A stretch of 64,000 nucleotides of DNA from Actinomadura rupiterrae (GTDB taxonomy: Bacteria; Actinomycetota; Actinomycetes; Streptosporangiales; Streptosporangiaceae), in the NCBI RefSeq assembly GCF_024172125.1, contig NZ_JAMZEA010000005.1, positions 434,001 to 498,000 of the forward strand, given 5' to 3'. The translations under genes were made by a program, and so were the position numbers. Under the pieces are notes generated by a model. That model was given only the letters and a program-made list of their open reading frames with translations, did not search any database and was not told the DNA's origin. Shown piece by piece: positions 53,564 to 62,753 of the stretch. The number at the start of each line of letters is the position of its first letter. Positions within the stretch are counted from its first letter, which is position 1.

Positions 53564-54480
53564 CACACTCCCCTGCTGAGCTCACCGGAGATCTTGTTGA
53601 GCTGGTCGAGCCGCTTCTCCAGCGTCGGGTGCGTGGAGAACAGCTGCGAGACGCTGAAGCCCTTGCCGAACGCCGGGGTGAAGAAGAAGGCGTTGAACGG
53701 CTGGGCGGCGCGCAGGTCGTTGGTCGGGATCCGCGCGATCTCGCCGGTGACCTTGGTGAGGGCGCTGGCCAGCGCGGACGGCCGGCCGGTCAGCAGCGCG
53801 GCGGCGCGGTCGGCCGACAGCTCGCGGTACCGCGACAGGGCGCGGGTGAGCAGGAAGCTGATCGCGTACGCGACGGCGCTGACCGCCACGACCGCCATCA
53901 CCATCAGCGCCATGTTGTTGTCGTTGTTGCGCCGGTTGAAGCCGCCCCACAGGCCGAACTCCAGCCCGATCCGGGTCAGCAGCCCGGCGCAGATGCCGAG
54001 GAACGACGCGATCGTCATGACCGCGACGTCCCGGTGCGCGACGTGCGCCATCTCGTGCGCGAGGACGCCTTCGAGCTCCACCGGGTCGAGCCGGCGCAGC
54101 AGCCCGGTGGTGACGCAGACGACCGAGTTCTTCTGGTTGCGTCCGGTCGCGAAGGCGTTCGGCACGTCGGTGTCGGCGATCGCGACCCGCGGCTTGGGCG
54201 CGTCCGACATGGCGCAGATCCGGTCGACCACCCCGTGCAGCTCCGGGGCCTCCTCGGGGGAGACCTCGCGGGCGTGCATCGCGAACTTGGTGATCTTGTC
54301 GGAGAAGAAGTACTGCACGAACAGGAAGACCAGCGCGACGGCGAGGCCGATCGCGCCGAGCTTCGGGGAGATCACGAAGAACGCCGTCACGAACGCGACG
54401 TAGACCAGCCCCAGCAGGAACATCGTCACGAGCATGCGCGACGTCAGACCCCGGTCGGAGGCGTAACGCGTGCGGGCCAT
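53563..54480 (-). CDS. htpX: Zinc metalloprotease HtpX
   Basis: A 305-residue membrane protease of family M48 that removes misfolded membrane proteins. Helix 1-2 region is MLVTMFLLGLVYVAFVTAFF, the zinc site HEMAH is near 141-145, and the third ligand Glu is in RYRELSADRAAA near 215. The start ATG at 54480 has GGGAGAGAAG upstream; a frame open to 54510 is less likely. It lies between pspAA and pspAB, as in other actinobacteria. Confidence 0.95.
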   Translation of the reverse strand: MARTRYASDRGLTSRMLVTMFLLGLVYVAFVTAFFVISPKLGAIGLAVALVFLFVQYFFSDKITKFAMHAREVSPEEAPELHGVVDRICAMSDAPKPRVAIADTDVPNAFATGRNQKNSVVCVTTGLLRRLDPVELEGVLAHEMAHVAHRDVAVMTIASFLGICAGLLTRIGLEFGLWGGFNRRNNDNNMALMVMAVVAVSAVAYAISFLLTRALSRYRELSADRAAALLTGRPSALASALTKVTGEIARIPTNDLRAAQPFNAFFFTPAFGKGFSVSQLFSTHPTLEKRLDQLNKISGELSRGV

Positions 54481-54559
54481 CTCTTCTCTCCCGTCCCCAG
54501 TCGTACTCATCGGTACAACGTCCTGGCCCCGGCATTCGTGCCGGGACCGGGACGCCGCC

Positions 54560-54838
54560 CTAGTCGGGGATGAGCCCCTCGTCGCCGAGCATGGCGCTCA
54601 CCTCGTCGATGCTGGCGTCGGCCGGAGGCAGGATCAGCTCCGACGGCTCCAGGCTGTCCTCGGGCAGCGTCTTGCCGACCTTGCGGACGCTCTCCAGCAG
54701 GCTGTGCAGCGCCTGGCGGAAGGTGTCCTCGTCCCCCGACTCGATCGCCGCCTCCAGGGCGTCGTCGAGCGTGTTCAGCACGGCCAGGTCGGCGTCGGCG
54801 ACGTCGAGCTGGCCCTCGCCCATGATCCGGACGATCAC
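54560..54838 (-). CDS. pspAA: PspA-associated protein PspAA
   Basis: A 92-residue acidic protein: VIVRIMGEGQLDVADADLAVLNTLDDALEAA at the start, a helical middle (TFRQALHSLLESVRKVG) and ILPPADASIDEVSAMLGDEGL at the end, which matches PspAA proteins of the actinobacterial Psp system. It is thought to modulate PspA assembly. The GTG at 54838 overlaps the pspA stop (GTGA). It is short enough that a longer overlapping frame (open to 55702) obscures it, but that frame is pspA in a wrong register. Confidence 0.9.
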   Translation of the reverse strand: MIVRIMGEGQLDVADADLAVLNTLDDALEAAIESGDEDTFRQALHSLLESVRKVGKTLPEDSLEPSELILPPADASIDEVSAMLGDEGLIPD

Positions 54839-55650
54839 TGGTGGCCTCCCGGCTGCTGCGGGAACCCGCCCTGCGGCTGGCCCTGCTGGTGCTGCTGCGG
54901 GGCCGGGGCGCCCTGCTGCTGGTTGCCGGGGTTCAGCTCCTTCTGCGGCGTGCCCTGGCCCAGCTCGGCCTTCAGCGCCTCCAGCTCGGCGTCGACACCG
55001 GGGCCGGAGCCCATCCGGTCGAGCTCGGCCTGGATGTCGTCGCGCGGGCCGGAGAAGTCCTCCAGGGCGCCGGACGCCAGGAGCTCGTCGATCGCCCCGG
55101 CGCGGGCCTTCATGTTCTCGGTCTTCTCCTCGGCGCGCTGGATCGCGAGGCCGACGTCGCCCATCTCCTCGGAGATGCCGGAGAACGCCTCGTTGATCTT
55201 GGTCTGCGCCTCGGCCGCCGTGTAGGTGGCCTTGATGGTCTCCTTGCGGGTGCGGAACGAGTCGACCTTGGCCTGCAGCCGCTGCGAGGCGAGGGTGAGC
55301 TTCTCCTCCTCGCCCTGGAGCTGCTGGTACTGCGCGCGCAGGTCGTTCAGCTGGGAGTCCAGGCCGGAGCGCCGGGTGAGCGCCTCGCGGGCCAGGTCCT
55401 CGCGGCCGACCTGGAGGGCCTTGCGGCCCTGGTCGGTCAGCTTGCTCTGCTGCTGCTCCAGCTGGTTGATCTGGAGCTCCAGGCGCTTGCGCGAGGTCGC
55501 GACGTCCGCCACGCCCCGCCGGACCTTCTGCAGCATCTCCAGCTGGCGCTGGTAGGAGTAGTCCAGGGTCTCCCGAGGATCTTCCATCCTGTCCAGGGCT
55601 TTGTTCGCCTTGGACTTGAAGATCATCGACATTCGCTTCATCACGCTCAT
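54835..55650 (-). CDS. pspA: PspA/IM30 family membrane-stress protein
   Basis: A 271-residue coiled-coil protein, PspA/Vipp1 family. It starts MSVMKRMSMIFKSKANKALDR, an amphipathic helix, then about 200 residues of Glu/Gln/Lys-rich coiled coil (MLQKVRRGVADVATSRKRLE, ITEAFS-like NEAFSGISEEMG). The last 40 residues are Gln/Pro/Gly-rich and disordered. It forms ESCRT-III-like polymers on stressed membranes. ATG at 55650; the purine-rich GGAAGGGA is 12 bases away, slightly far. First gene of the pspA-pspAA-htpX-pspAB operon. Confidence 0.96.
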   Translation of the reverse strand: MSVMKRMSMIFKSKANKALDRMEDPRETLDYSYQRQLEMLQKVRRGVADVATSRKRLELQINQLEQQQSKLTDQGRKALQVGREDLAREALTRRSGLDSQLNDLRAQYQQLQGEEEKLTLASQRLQAKVDSFRTRKETIKATYTAAEAQTKINEAFSGISEEMGDVGLAIQRAEEKTENMKARAGAIDELLASGALEDFSGPRDDIQAELDRMGSGPGVDAELEALKAELGQGTPQKELNPGNQQQGAPAPQQHQQGQPQGGFPQQPGGHQ

Positions 55651-55783
55651 CGCGCGGCGCCGGTCCCTTCCTGCTGGCTGGCCCAGTCAATGCTGGGCCC
55701 AATGACCACTGCTGGGGTTCTTATCACCCTACGCGTTAACGCGCGAGGCAGCCACGATGTTCGCAGCCGGTAGGGTGAACCAC

Positions 55784-56365
55784 GTGTTCCGACGTCGTAC
55801 TTCAGAAGCCCCCGAGGCTCCTCCGGAAGTTGTGGCCAAGCCGGGGGGCAAGGGCCGTCCTACGCCCAAGCGCAAGGACGCCGAGAAGCGGCGGCGCCAG
55901 CCCATCACCGCGCCGCAGAACCGCAAGGAGGCGTACAAGCGGCTGCGCGACAAGCAGGCGACCGACCGCGCCAAGGCCCGCGACGGCATGGCCAAGGGCG
56001 ACGAGCGGTACCTCCTCAAGCGCGACAAGGGCCCCGTCCGGCGGATGGCCCGCGACTACGTCGACTCGCGCCGCACGGTCGGCTCGTACCTGATGTACCT
56101 GCTGCTGGCGCTGGTCGTGCTGAACTTCATGCCGATCCCGGCCGTCCGGCTGGCGATGCTGTTCGCGCCGCCGGTGCTGCTGCTCGTGGTGTTCGTCGAG
56201 GGCCTGCTGCTCGCCCGCGGGGTGAACAAGCTCGCCGCCGAGCACCACCCGGACGAGGACCGCAAGGGCCTCGGGCTCTACGCCGCCATGCGCGCCATGC
56301 AGATCCGCCGGCTCCGCGTCCCGGCCCCGCAGGTCCGCATCGGCCAGAAGGACTGGAAGCCCTGA
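55784..56365 (+). CDS. DUF3043 membrane protein
   Basis: A 193-residue protein with an unusual basic N-terminal half (KGRPTPKRKDAEKRRRQP, many Lys/Arg, residues about 20-60), then KRDKGPVRRMARDYVDSRR and two transmembrane helices (near 98-115 and 120-140), ending in a cytoplasmic tail. This layout is typical of DUF3043. It is next to cobalamin genes and pspA in other actinobacteria. The start is taken as GTG at 55784 with AGGGTG just upstream; ATG at 55757 is also in frame. Function unknown. Confidence 0.88.
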   Translation: MFRRRTSEAPEAPPEVVAKPGGKGRPTPKRKDAEKRRRQPITAPQNRKEAYKRLRDKQATDRAKARDGMAKGDERYLLKRDKGPVRRMARDYVDSRRTVGSYLMYLLLALVVLNFMPIPAVRLAMLFAPPVLLLVVFVEGLLLARGVNKLAAEHHPDEDRKGLGLYAAMRAMQIRRLRVPAPQVRIGQKDWKP

Positions 56366-56370
56366 GCCGC

Positions 56371-56447
56371 CCCGGGGCCCCTGGAGTCCCGGGAGTCCCC
56401 GGGCCCCTGGAGTCCCCGGGCCGTCCGTCCGGGCCCCTAAAGTCGGG
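56371..56447. repeat. Direct repeats before the aldo/keto reductase gene
   Basis: Three imperfect copies of GGGCCCCTGGAGTCCCCGGG fill the 85-bp spacer between the DUF3043 stop and the reductase start; the third ends at the ribosome-binding region. Confidence 0.7.
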
Positions 56448-56450
56448 ATC

Positions 56451-57452
56451 ATGGAATTCCGACGGCTCGGCCGCAGCGGCCTGAAGATCAGCGAGATCGC
56501 CTACGGCAACTGGCTCACCCACGGCTCCCAGGTCGAGGAGGACGCCGCGCGCGCCTGCGTCGCGGCGGCCCTCGACGAGGGCGTCACCACGTTCGACACC
56601 GCCGACGTCTACGCCGGGACGCGGGCGGAGGACGTGCTGGGCCGCGCCCTCAAGGGGCAGCGGCGCGAGGGCCTGGAGATCTTCACGAAGGTGTACTGGC
56701 CGACAGGCCCCGGGCAGAACGACCGGGGCCTGTCGCGCAAGCACATCTTCGAGTCGATCCACGGCTCGCTCAAGCGGCTCCAGACCGACTACGTGGACCT
56801 CTACCAGGCCCACCGGTTCGACTACGAGACGCCGCTGGAGGAGACCCTCCGCGCGTTCGACGACCTCGTCCGGCAGGGCAAGGTGCTGTACATCGGCGTC
56901 TCGGAGTGGCGCGCGGAGGAGATCGAGCGCGCGCTCAAGATCGCGGACGAGATGGGCCTCGACCGGATCGTGTCGAGCCAGCCGCAGTACAACATGCTGT
57001 GGCGGGTCATCGAGTCCGAGGTCGTCCCGCTGTGCGAGCGCGAGGGGATCGGCCAGATCGTCTGGTCGCCGATCGCGCAGGGCGCGCTGACCGGCAAGTA
57101 CCTGCCCGGCCAGGCCGCCCCGGCGGGCTCGCGCGCCACCGACGAGAAGGGCGGCGCGAACATGATCGCCCGCTACCTGGACGACGAGGTGCTGCGCCGC
57201 GTCCAGGAGCTCCGCCCGATCGCGGACGAACTGGGCCTGTCCATGGCGCAGCTCGCCATCGCCTGGACGCTCCAGAACCCGAACGTCTCGGCCGCCATCG
57301 TCGGCGCGTCGCGTCCCGAGCAGGTCCGCGACAACGTGAAGGCGGCGGGGGTGAAGCTCGAACCGGACGTCCTCGCGCGCATCGACGAGATCATCGCCCC
57401 CGTCGTGGAACGCGACCCCTCCCGCACCGTGAGCCCCGCCTCACGCCCGTAG
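56451..57452 (+). CDS. Aldo/keto reductase
   Basis: A 333-residue TIM-barrel NADPH oxidoreductase. N-terminal MEFRRLGRSGLKISEIAYGN, GVTTFDTADVYAGTRAEDVLG near 50 (Asp and Tyr of the catalytic tetrad), FTKVYWP near 80 (Lys), YVDLYQAHRFDYETPLEETLRAFDDLVRQGKVLYIGVSEW near 110-145 (His). Sequence pattern is of the AKR12/YajO-like or potassium channel beta-subunit branch. The metabolic substrate cannot be read. ATG start has a weak binding site and lies after the repeat array. Confidence 0.93.
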   Translation: MEFRRLGRSGLKISEIAYGNWLTHGSQVEEDAARACVAAALDEGVTTFDTADVYAGTRAEDVLGRALKGQRREGLEIFTKVYWPTGPGQNDRGLSRKHIFESIHGSLKRLQTDYVDLYQAHRFDYETPLEETLRAFDDLVRQGKVLYIGVSEWRAEEIERALKIADEMGLDRIVSSQPQYNMLWRVIESEVVPLCEREGIGQIVWSPIAQGALTGKYLPGQAAPAGSRATDEKGGANMIARYLDDEVLRRVQELRPIADELGLSMAQLAIAWTLQNPNVSAAIVGASRPEQVRDNVKAAGVKLEPDVLARIDEIIAPVVERDPSRTVSPASRP

Positions 57453-57528
57453 CGCCGCCTCACGCCCGTAACGCGGCCTCGCGCGCGAAGCCGGGGTCGG
57501 AGCGGGCGCGCGCGCCGTAGGCGGGGAC

Positions 57529-57554
57529 GGCCCTGCGGTTCGGGGCGCAGGGCC
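57529..57554. terminator. Hairpin between convergent genes
   Basis: A perfect 9-bp stem (GGCCCTGCG with CGCAGGGCC), 8-base loop, between the reductase stop and the stop of the next minus-strand gene. Confidence 0.65.
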
Positions 57555-57564
57555 GGCCCGGGGG

Positions 57565-57774
57565 TCACTCGGGGTCGAGCAGGCTCATCTTGTAGACGGT
57601 GTTCTCGCCGTCCAGGAGGACGACCTGGCCGACGCCGCTCTCGCGCAGCTCGCGCCAGTGCTCGCCGAGCCACGTCTCGGCGGCGGCCTGCGTCCCGAAC
57701 GTCTCCTCCTCGCTCTGCCCGGACGTCCCGGCCTCCCGGCCGTCGTCCTTCTCCAGTCGCCAGCTCCACGTCAT
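57565..57774 (-). CDS. Small conserved protein, unknown
   Basis: A 69-residue protein starting MTWSWRLEKDDG, then EEETFGTQAAAETWLGEHWRELRESGVGQVVLLDGENTVYKMSL. Its mix of strand and helix, with two Trp at the start, is typical of a small actinobacterial conserved protein seen near cobalamin genes in other genomes; no function is known. AAGG is 8 bases before the ATG at 57774, and codon use fits. A longer frame open to 58482 on the same strand is antisense to cobU and is not real. Confidence 0.78.
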   Translation of the reverse strand: MTWSWRLEKDDGREAGTSGQSEEETFGTQAAAETWLGEHWRELRESGVGQVVLLDGENTVYKMSLLDPE

Positions 57775-57876
57775 CGCCACTGCCCTTCCGCCGCATCGAC
57801 CAGCCCCGTAGCCGTGAGGGTAACCCGTCGGACTCGGGCGACGCCGGTGAGAGGCGGCCAATAGGGTCGGGGTGGG

Positions 57877-58821
57877 ATGGAGATCGAAGTCATGGGGAGC
57901 GGCGGCCCCGCGGGATGGCCCGCGGCGGGGTGCCGGTGCGCGTCGTGCGCCCGGGCCCGGGCCGCGGGGGTGTCGCTGGAGCCGACCGTGGTGCTGATCA
58001 ACGGGGTGCCCCTGGAGGACTGCCCCCGGCTGGACGTGCCGGGCGGATGGGACGTCCACGTGCCGTTCGGGCACCGCGTGCTGGTCGCGGCGGGTGTCGG
58101 GCAGCGGCCGGAGCCCGCGGGCGGGGTCGTGTACGACGCGGTGCTGCTGGACCTGGTCGGCGCGCCCGAGCACCTGGGACGGCTGCGGCGCGAGGGCGCC
58201 GTGTCGGACGAGACCGACGTGCGGGCCGTCCACGTGGATCACCGGGTGGGTTCGCCCGCCGAGCTTGAGCGGCGGCTGCGGTACTGGACGGAGCCGTTCG
58301 ACGGGCCGCACCGGTCGCTGGTCCTCGGCGGGTCGCGGTCGGGCAAGTCGGCCGAGGCCGAGATGCGTCTGGTCGCCCAGCCGTACGTGACGTACGTGGC
58401 GACCGGTGTCGGCGACCCGTCCGACGCCGAGTGGACGGCCCGGATCGACGCCCACAGGGAACGGCGCCCGGCCTGGTGGCAAACGCTGGAGACGACCGAT
58501 CTGGCGGAGGCGCTCGGCTCCGCCTCGGGCTCCGTCCTGGTGGACGGCATCGGCTCGTGGGTCGCGGCGGCCATGGAGCAGGCGGACGCCTGGGACGACC
58601 CGTCGCGCGTCCAGGGCCGCTTGGACGAGCTTGTCGAGGCGTGGCGGTCGACGTCCGCCCGCGTGGTCGCGGTCAGCGACGAGGTCGGGATGTCGCTGGT
58701 GCCGACGACACGGGTGGGACGGGCCTTCCGCGACGTCCTCGGCACCCTGAACCAGCGCCTCGCCGCCGAGTCGGAGGACGTCGCCCTGGTCGTCGCCGGC
58801 CGCGTCCTGGACCTCCCGTGA
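57877..58821 (+). CDS. cobU: Adenosylcobinamide kinase/guanylyltransferase with N-terminal metallo-lactamase remnant
   Basis: A 314-residue fusion. The C-terminal 170 residues are CobU: LGGSRSGKSAEAE P-loop near 148-157, TYVATG near 168, HRERRPAWWQTLE near 188 (guanylylated His region), LVDGIGSWV near 215 and SDEVGMSLVP near 258. It phosphorylates and guanylylates adenosylcobinamide in cobalamin assembly. The first 140 residues begin like a metallo-beta-lactamase-type domain (GSGGPAGWPAAGCRCASC) but lack HxHxDH, so they look like a shortened remnant. Its stop overlaps the cobS start. Confidence 0.9.
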   Translation: MEIEVMGSGGPAGWPAAGCRCASCARARAAGVSLEPTVVLINGVPLEDCPRLDVPGGWDVHVPFGHRVLVAAGVGQRPEPAGGVVYDAVLLDLVGAPEHLGRLRREGAVSDETDVRAVHVDHRVGSPAELERRLRYWTEPFDGPHRSLVLGGSRSGKSAEAEMRLVAQPYVTYVATGVGDPSDAEWTARIDAHRERRPAWWQTLETTDLAEALGSASGSVLVDGIGSWVAAAMEQADAWDDPSRVQGRLDELVEAWRSTSARVVAVSDEVGMSLVPTTRVGRAFRDVLGTLNQRLAAESEDVALVVAGRVLDLP

Positions 58822-59588
58822 GCCTGCGGGATTGGGAGGCCGGGGCCCGGCTGGGCGTGACGCTGCTCAGCGTCGTGCCGGTGCGGGCCGAGCGGGTCGA
58901 CCGGGAGGCGGCGCGGCGGGCGATGGTCCTCGCGCCGGCGGTGGGGCTCATAGTCGGGGGCGCAGGCTCGGTCGTCCTGCTGGTCGCGGGGTGGCTCGGG
59001 TTCAGCCGGCTGCTGGGCGCGGCGCTGGCGGTCGCGGTCGGCGCGGCGCTGACGCGGGCGCTGCACCTGGACGGCCTGGCCGACCTCGCGGACGGGCTCG
59101 GCAGCCGCAAGCCCGCCGAGGGCGCGCTGGACATCATGAAGAAGTCGGACATCGGGCCGTTCGGCGTGGCGACGCTGGTGCTAACGCTCCTGATCCAGGT
59201 GGCGGCGCTGGCGTCGGCCCCGGCGCCGGCCGTGTCCGTGCTGGTGGCGGCGGTGGCCGGGCGGCTCGCGCTGCCGTGGGCGTGCCGGGCCGGGGTCCCG
59301 TCGGCGCGTCCGGGCGGGTTGGGGGCGCTCGTCGCCGGATCCGTGCCGGTCAGAGCGGTCGCGGTCGTGTCGGTGGCGGTCCTGGTGGCCGCCGCCGCGT
59401 TCGGTTTCGCGACCGACGGGCCCGGCGGGCTCGCGCGGGCGGGCGCGGCGGTCGTGGTGGCGCTCGGGACGGCGCTCGCGACGCTGCGTCACGCCGTCCG
59501 GCGGCTCGGCGGGGTCACCGGGGACGTGCTGGGCGCGCTCGTGGAGGCCGCGACGGCGGCCGCCCTGCTCGCGCAGGCCGTCCGCTGA
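58818..59588 (+). CDS. cobS: Adenosylcobinamide-GDP ribazoletransferase
   Basis: A 256-residue multi-spanning membrane enzyme that joins adenosylcobinamide-GDP to alpha-ribazole, the last step of cobalamin synthesis. Features: LLSVVPVRAERVDREAARRA near 15-35, ALTRALHLDGLADLADGLG near 77-95 with acidic metal ligands, and DIMKKSDIGPFGV near 105. The GTG at 58818 overlaps the cobU stop by three bases. Only cobU and cobS of the pathway are here, so the organism either makes the rest elsewhere or salvages cobinamide. Confidence 0.95.
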   Translation: MSLRDWEAGARLGVTLLSVVPVRAERVDREAARRAMVLAPAVGLIVGGAGSVVLLVAGWLGFSRLLGAALAVAVGAALTRALHLDGLADLADGLGSRKPAEGALDIMKKSDIGPFGVATLVLTLLIQVAALASAPAPAVSVLVAAVAGRLALPWACRAGVPSARPGGLGALVAGSVPVRAVAVVSVAVLVAAAAFGFATDGPGGLARAGAAVVVALGTALATLRHAVRRLGGVTGDVLGALVEAATAAALLAQAVR

Positions 59589-59658
59589 GGGCGGCGCCCG
59601 GCCCGAGCTTGATCGATAAGGGCGAAACCGGTCACTCGTAGGACTAACATCGGAGGAC

Positions 59659-61134
59659 GTGACGACCATCAGTCTTGACAGCGCAGTCCTGACCGCCCTC
59701 GACGCCGACGCGATCGTCGTCGGCGTCCACCCGGCCGAGGACGGCGTCCGTCCCGCCGGGGCCGACGACATCGACGCCGCCCTCTCCGGCCGGCTGGCCG
59801 GTTCCCTGACGGCGCTGGGCGCCACCGGCAAGGCCGGCGAGGTCGTCAAGCTGCCCACGCTGGGCGCCCTGCCCGCCGCCCTGATCGTCGCGGTCGGCCT
59901 CGGCGACGCCGCCGACCTGGACGCCGAGGGCCTGCGCCGCGCCGCCGGCGCCGCGCTGCGCGCGCTCGCGGGCAAGACCAAGGTCGCGGTGGCGCTGCCC
60001 GCCGCGTCCGCCGCGGACCTGGAGGCCGTCGCGCTGGGCGCGCTGCTCGGCAACTACGGCTTCGCCGCCTACCGCACCTCCGAGAAGCCCGGCCCGGTCG
60101 AGGAGATCGTGCTCGTCGGCGCCGGCGACGAGGCCGCGGTGCGCCGCGCCGAGACGCTCTCGTCCGCGATCACCCTGGTCCGCGACCTGGTGAACACCCC
60201 GCCGTCCGACCTGTCCCCCGAGGACTTCGCCGAGGTGGCCACCAAGGTCGCCGCCGACGGCGGCCTCGCCATCGAGGTGCTGGACGAGAAGGAGCTGGTG
60301 GACGGCGGCTACGGCGGCATCGTCGGCGTCGGCCAGGGCTCGGCGAACCCGCCGCGGCTGGTCCGCCTCTCCTACACCCACCCCGAGGCGGCCAAGACGC
60401 TCGCGCTCGTGGGCAAGGGCATCACGTTCGACTCGGGCGGCCTCTCGCTGAAGCCCGCCGAGGGCATGGACTGGATGAAGTCCGACATGGGCGGCGCCGG
60501 TGCCGTGCTCGGCGCGCTCGCCGCGATCGCCGCGCTGAAGCCCGCCGTGAACGTCGTCGGCTACCTGGCGCTCGCCGAGAACATGCCGTCCGGCACCGCC
60601 CAGCGCCCGTCCGACGTGCTGCGCGTCTACGGCGGCAAGACCGTCGAGGTGCTGAACACCGACGCCGAGGGCCGGCTGGTCATGGCCGACGCGATCGTCC
60701 GCTCCGGTGAGGACGCTCCGGACCTGCTCATCGACGTCGCCACGCTGACCGGCGCCCAGCTGGTCGCGCTCGGCACCCGCACCACCGGCGTGATGGCCAA
60801 CGACGACGACGTCCGCGAGAAGGTCGTCGCGGCGGCCGTCGCCGCGGGCGAGCCGTCCTGGGGCATGCCGCTGCCGGAGGAGCTGCGCAAGGGCCTGGAC
60901 TCGGCCGTCGCCGACATCGCCAACATCAGCGGCGAGCGCTGGGGCGGCATGCTCGTCGCGGGCGTGTTCCTGAAGGAGTTCGTGCCGGACGGCGTCCGCT
61001 GGGCGCACCTCGACATCGCCGGCCCGTCCTACAACAAGGGCGAGCCGTACGGCTACACGCCGAAGGCCGGCACCGGCGCCGCCGTGCGCACGCTGGTCGC
61101 GGTCGCCGAGGCGCTGGCGGCCGGCGAGCTCTGA
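59659..61134 (+). CDS. pepA: Leucyl aminopeptidase (M17)
   Basis: A 491-residue cytoplasmic aminopeptidase with an N-terminal macro-like domain (about 1-170) and catalytic C-terminal domain. Metal and active residues lie in GKGITFDSGGLSLKP near 252-266, MKSDMGGAGAVLGAL near 272 and NTDAEGRLVMADA near 332-344. It forms hexamers and uses two metal ions to trim N-terminal residues. The GTG at 59659 is close to GGAGG. In M. tuberculosis PepB (Rv2213) has the same context. Confidence 0.95.
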   Translation: MTTISLDSAVLTALDADAIVVGVHPAEDGVRPAGADDIDAALSGRLAGSLTALGATGKAGEVVKLPTLGALPAALIVAVGLGDAADLDAEGLRRAAGAALRALAGKTKVAVALPAASAADLEAVALGALLGNYGFAAYRTSEKPGPVEEIVLVGAGDEAAVRRAETLSSAITLVRDLVNTPPSDLSPEDFAEVATKVAADGGLAIEVLDEKELVDGGYGGIVGVGQGSANPPRLVRLSYTHPEAAKTLALVGKGITFDSGGLSLKPAEGMDWMKSDMGGAGAVLGALAAIAALKPAVNVVGYLALAENMPSGTAQRPSDVLRVYGGKTVEVLNTDAEGRLVMADAIVRSGEDAPDLLIDVATLTGAQLVALGTRTTGVMANDDDVREKVVAAAVAAGEPSWGMPLPEELRKGLDSAVADIANISGERWGGMLVAGVFLKEFVPDGVRWAHLDIAGPSYNKGEPYGYTPKAGTGAAVRTLVAVAEALAAGEL

Positions 61135-61143
61135 CGTTTTTTC

Positions 61144-61177
61144 CGCCGGGCGGGACCCCGAGCGGTCCCGCCCGGCG
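61144..61177. terminator. Terminator hairpin
   Basis: A perfect 14-bp stem (CGCCGGGCGGGACC with its complement) 10 bp after the pepA stop, with a run of T just before the first arm, so it could also act for antisense transcription. Confidence 0.8.
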
Positions 61178-61315
61178 TACAAGGGAATAGGTTTTCCCTG
61201 ACGGCGGGCCGTCACCCCGTCCCGCCGCCGGGTGATCGCGGGCGGCGCACCAGCCGCGTCCGCGAGGGCGCCGGGCACACCTGCCGTAGGCGCGGAAGGC
61301 GGAAAGGGAGCGACA

Positions 61316-62707
61316 TTGGCTGACAGCGGCCCCTTCGACATCGTGGTCCTGGGCGGCGGGAGCGGCGGGTACGCCTGCGCGCTGCGCGCGTCCGAGCTCG
61401 GCATGCGCGTGGCGCTGGTCGAGCGCGACAAGCTCGGCGGCACCTGCCTGAACCGCGGCTGCATCCCCACCAAGGCGCTGCTGCACGCGGCGGAGGTCGC
61501 CGACCAGACGCGCGAGGCGGCGACGTTCGGCATCAAGGCCACCTTCGACGGCATCGACATCGACGGCGTCCAGGCCTACAAGGACAAGATCGTCACCGGC
61601 ACCGTCAAGGGCCTGTCCGGGCTGATCAGGTCGCGCGGCATCGAGGTCGTCGAGGGCGACGGGCGGCTCGCGTCCCCGACGTCGGTCGAGGTCCGCGCCG
61701 CCGACGGCTCCACCCGGACGCTGGAGGGGCGGCACATCGTGCTCGCCACCGGGTCCGTCCCGCGCACCCTGCCCGGCCTGGACGTGGACGGCGACAAGGT
61801 CATCTTCAGCGACCACGCGCTCACGCTGGGCCGCGTCCCGTTGTCCGTGGTGATCCTCGGCGGCGGCGTCATCGGCGTCGAGTTCGCGAGCGTGTGGCGC
61901 TCGTTCGGCGCCGAGGTCACGATCGTGGAGGCGCTCCCCCACCTGCTGCCGCTGGAGGAGGAGAGCAGCTCCAAGCGGTTGGAGCGCGCCTTCCGCAAGC
62001 GCGGCATCAAGTACGAGCTGGGCGTCCGGTTCCAGGGCGTCAAGACCACCGACGCCGGTGTCTCGGTCACGCTGGAGAACGGCAAGACCCTCGACGCGGA
62101 GCTGCTGCTCGTCGCGGTCGGCCGCGGTCCGGTCTCGTCCGGGCTCGGGTTCGAGGAGGCCGGGATCGCGCTGGAGCGCGGCTTCGTCAAGGTGGACGAG
62201 CTGTGCCGCACCGCCGTCCCGACCGTCTCCGCCGTCGGCGACCTGGTCGACACCCCGCAGCTCGCGCACGTCGGCTTCGCCGAGGGCATCCTGGTCGCCG
62301 AGCGGCTGGGCGGGCTCGACCCGGCGCCGATCGACTACGAGGGCGTCCCCCGGATCACCTACTCCGACCCCGAGGTGGCCTCCGTCGGCATCACCTCGAA
62401 GGTCGCCGCCGAGCGCGGGTACGAGATCGACACCGCGGTCTACGACCTGGCCGGCAACCCCAAGAGCAAGATCCTCGGAACGCAGGGCGAGGTGCGGGTG
62501 ATCGCCGAGCGCGGCGGCCGCGTGCTGGGCCTGTCCATGGTCGGCGCGCGGGTCGGCGAGCTGGTCACCGAGGGTCAGCTGATCTACAACTGGGAGGCCC
62601 TGCCGAGCGAGGTCGCCCAGCTCATCCATCCGCATCCGACCCAGTCCGAGGCGGTCGGCGAGGCGCACCTGATGCTCGCCGGCAAGCCACTGCACGTGCA
62701 CGGCTGA
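61316..62707 (+). CDS. lpdA: Dihydrolipoyl dehydrogenase (E3)
   Basis: A 463-residue flavoprotein that reoxidises dihydrolipoyl groups of 2-oxoacid dehydrogenase and glycine cleavage complexes using NAD+. FAD-binding [13 protein letters not shown] is at the start, the redox disulfide in [13 protein letters not shown] near 41-53, NAD-binding [16 protein letters not shown] near 178, and catalytic His in [11 protein letters not shown] near 440. The TTG at 61316 is 6-7 bases after AAAGGGAG; the frame is open to 61232 but without a binding site. It directly precedes the E2 gene (46 bp). Confidence 0.95.
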   Translation: MADSGPFDIVVLGGGSGGYACALRASELGMRVALVERDKLGGTCLNRGCIPTKALLHAAEVADQTREAATFGIKATFDGIDIDGVQAYKDKIVTGTVKGLSGLIRSRGIEVVEGDGRLASPTSVEVRAADGSTRTLEGRHIVLATGSVPRTLPGLDVDGDKVIFSDHALTLGRVPLSVVILGGGVIGVEFASVWRSFGAEVTIVEALPHLLPLEEESSSKRLERAFRKRGIKYELGVRFQGVKTTDAGVSVTLENGKTLDAELLLVAVGRGPVSSGLGFEEAGIALERGFVKVDELCRTAVPTVSAVGDLVDTPQLAHVGFAEGILVAERLGGLDPAPIDYEGVPRITYSDPEVASVGITSKVAAERGYEIDTAVYDLAGNPKSKILGTQGEVRVIAERGGRVLGLSMVGARVGELVTEGQLIYNWEALPSEVAQLIHPHPTQSEAVGEAHLMLAGKPLHVHG

Positions 62708-62753
62708 ACCGCCGCGCCGGGAATTTGAGATCTCGAAGGAGTATCTGAGAGCC

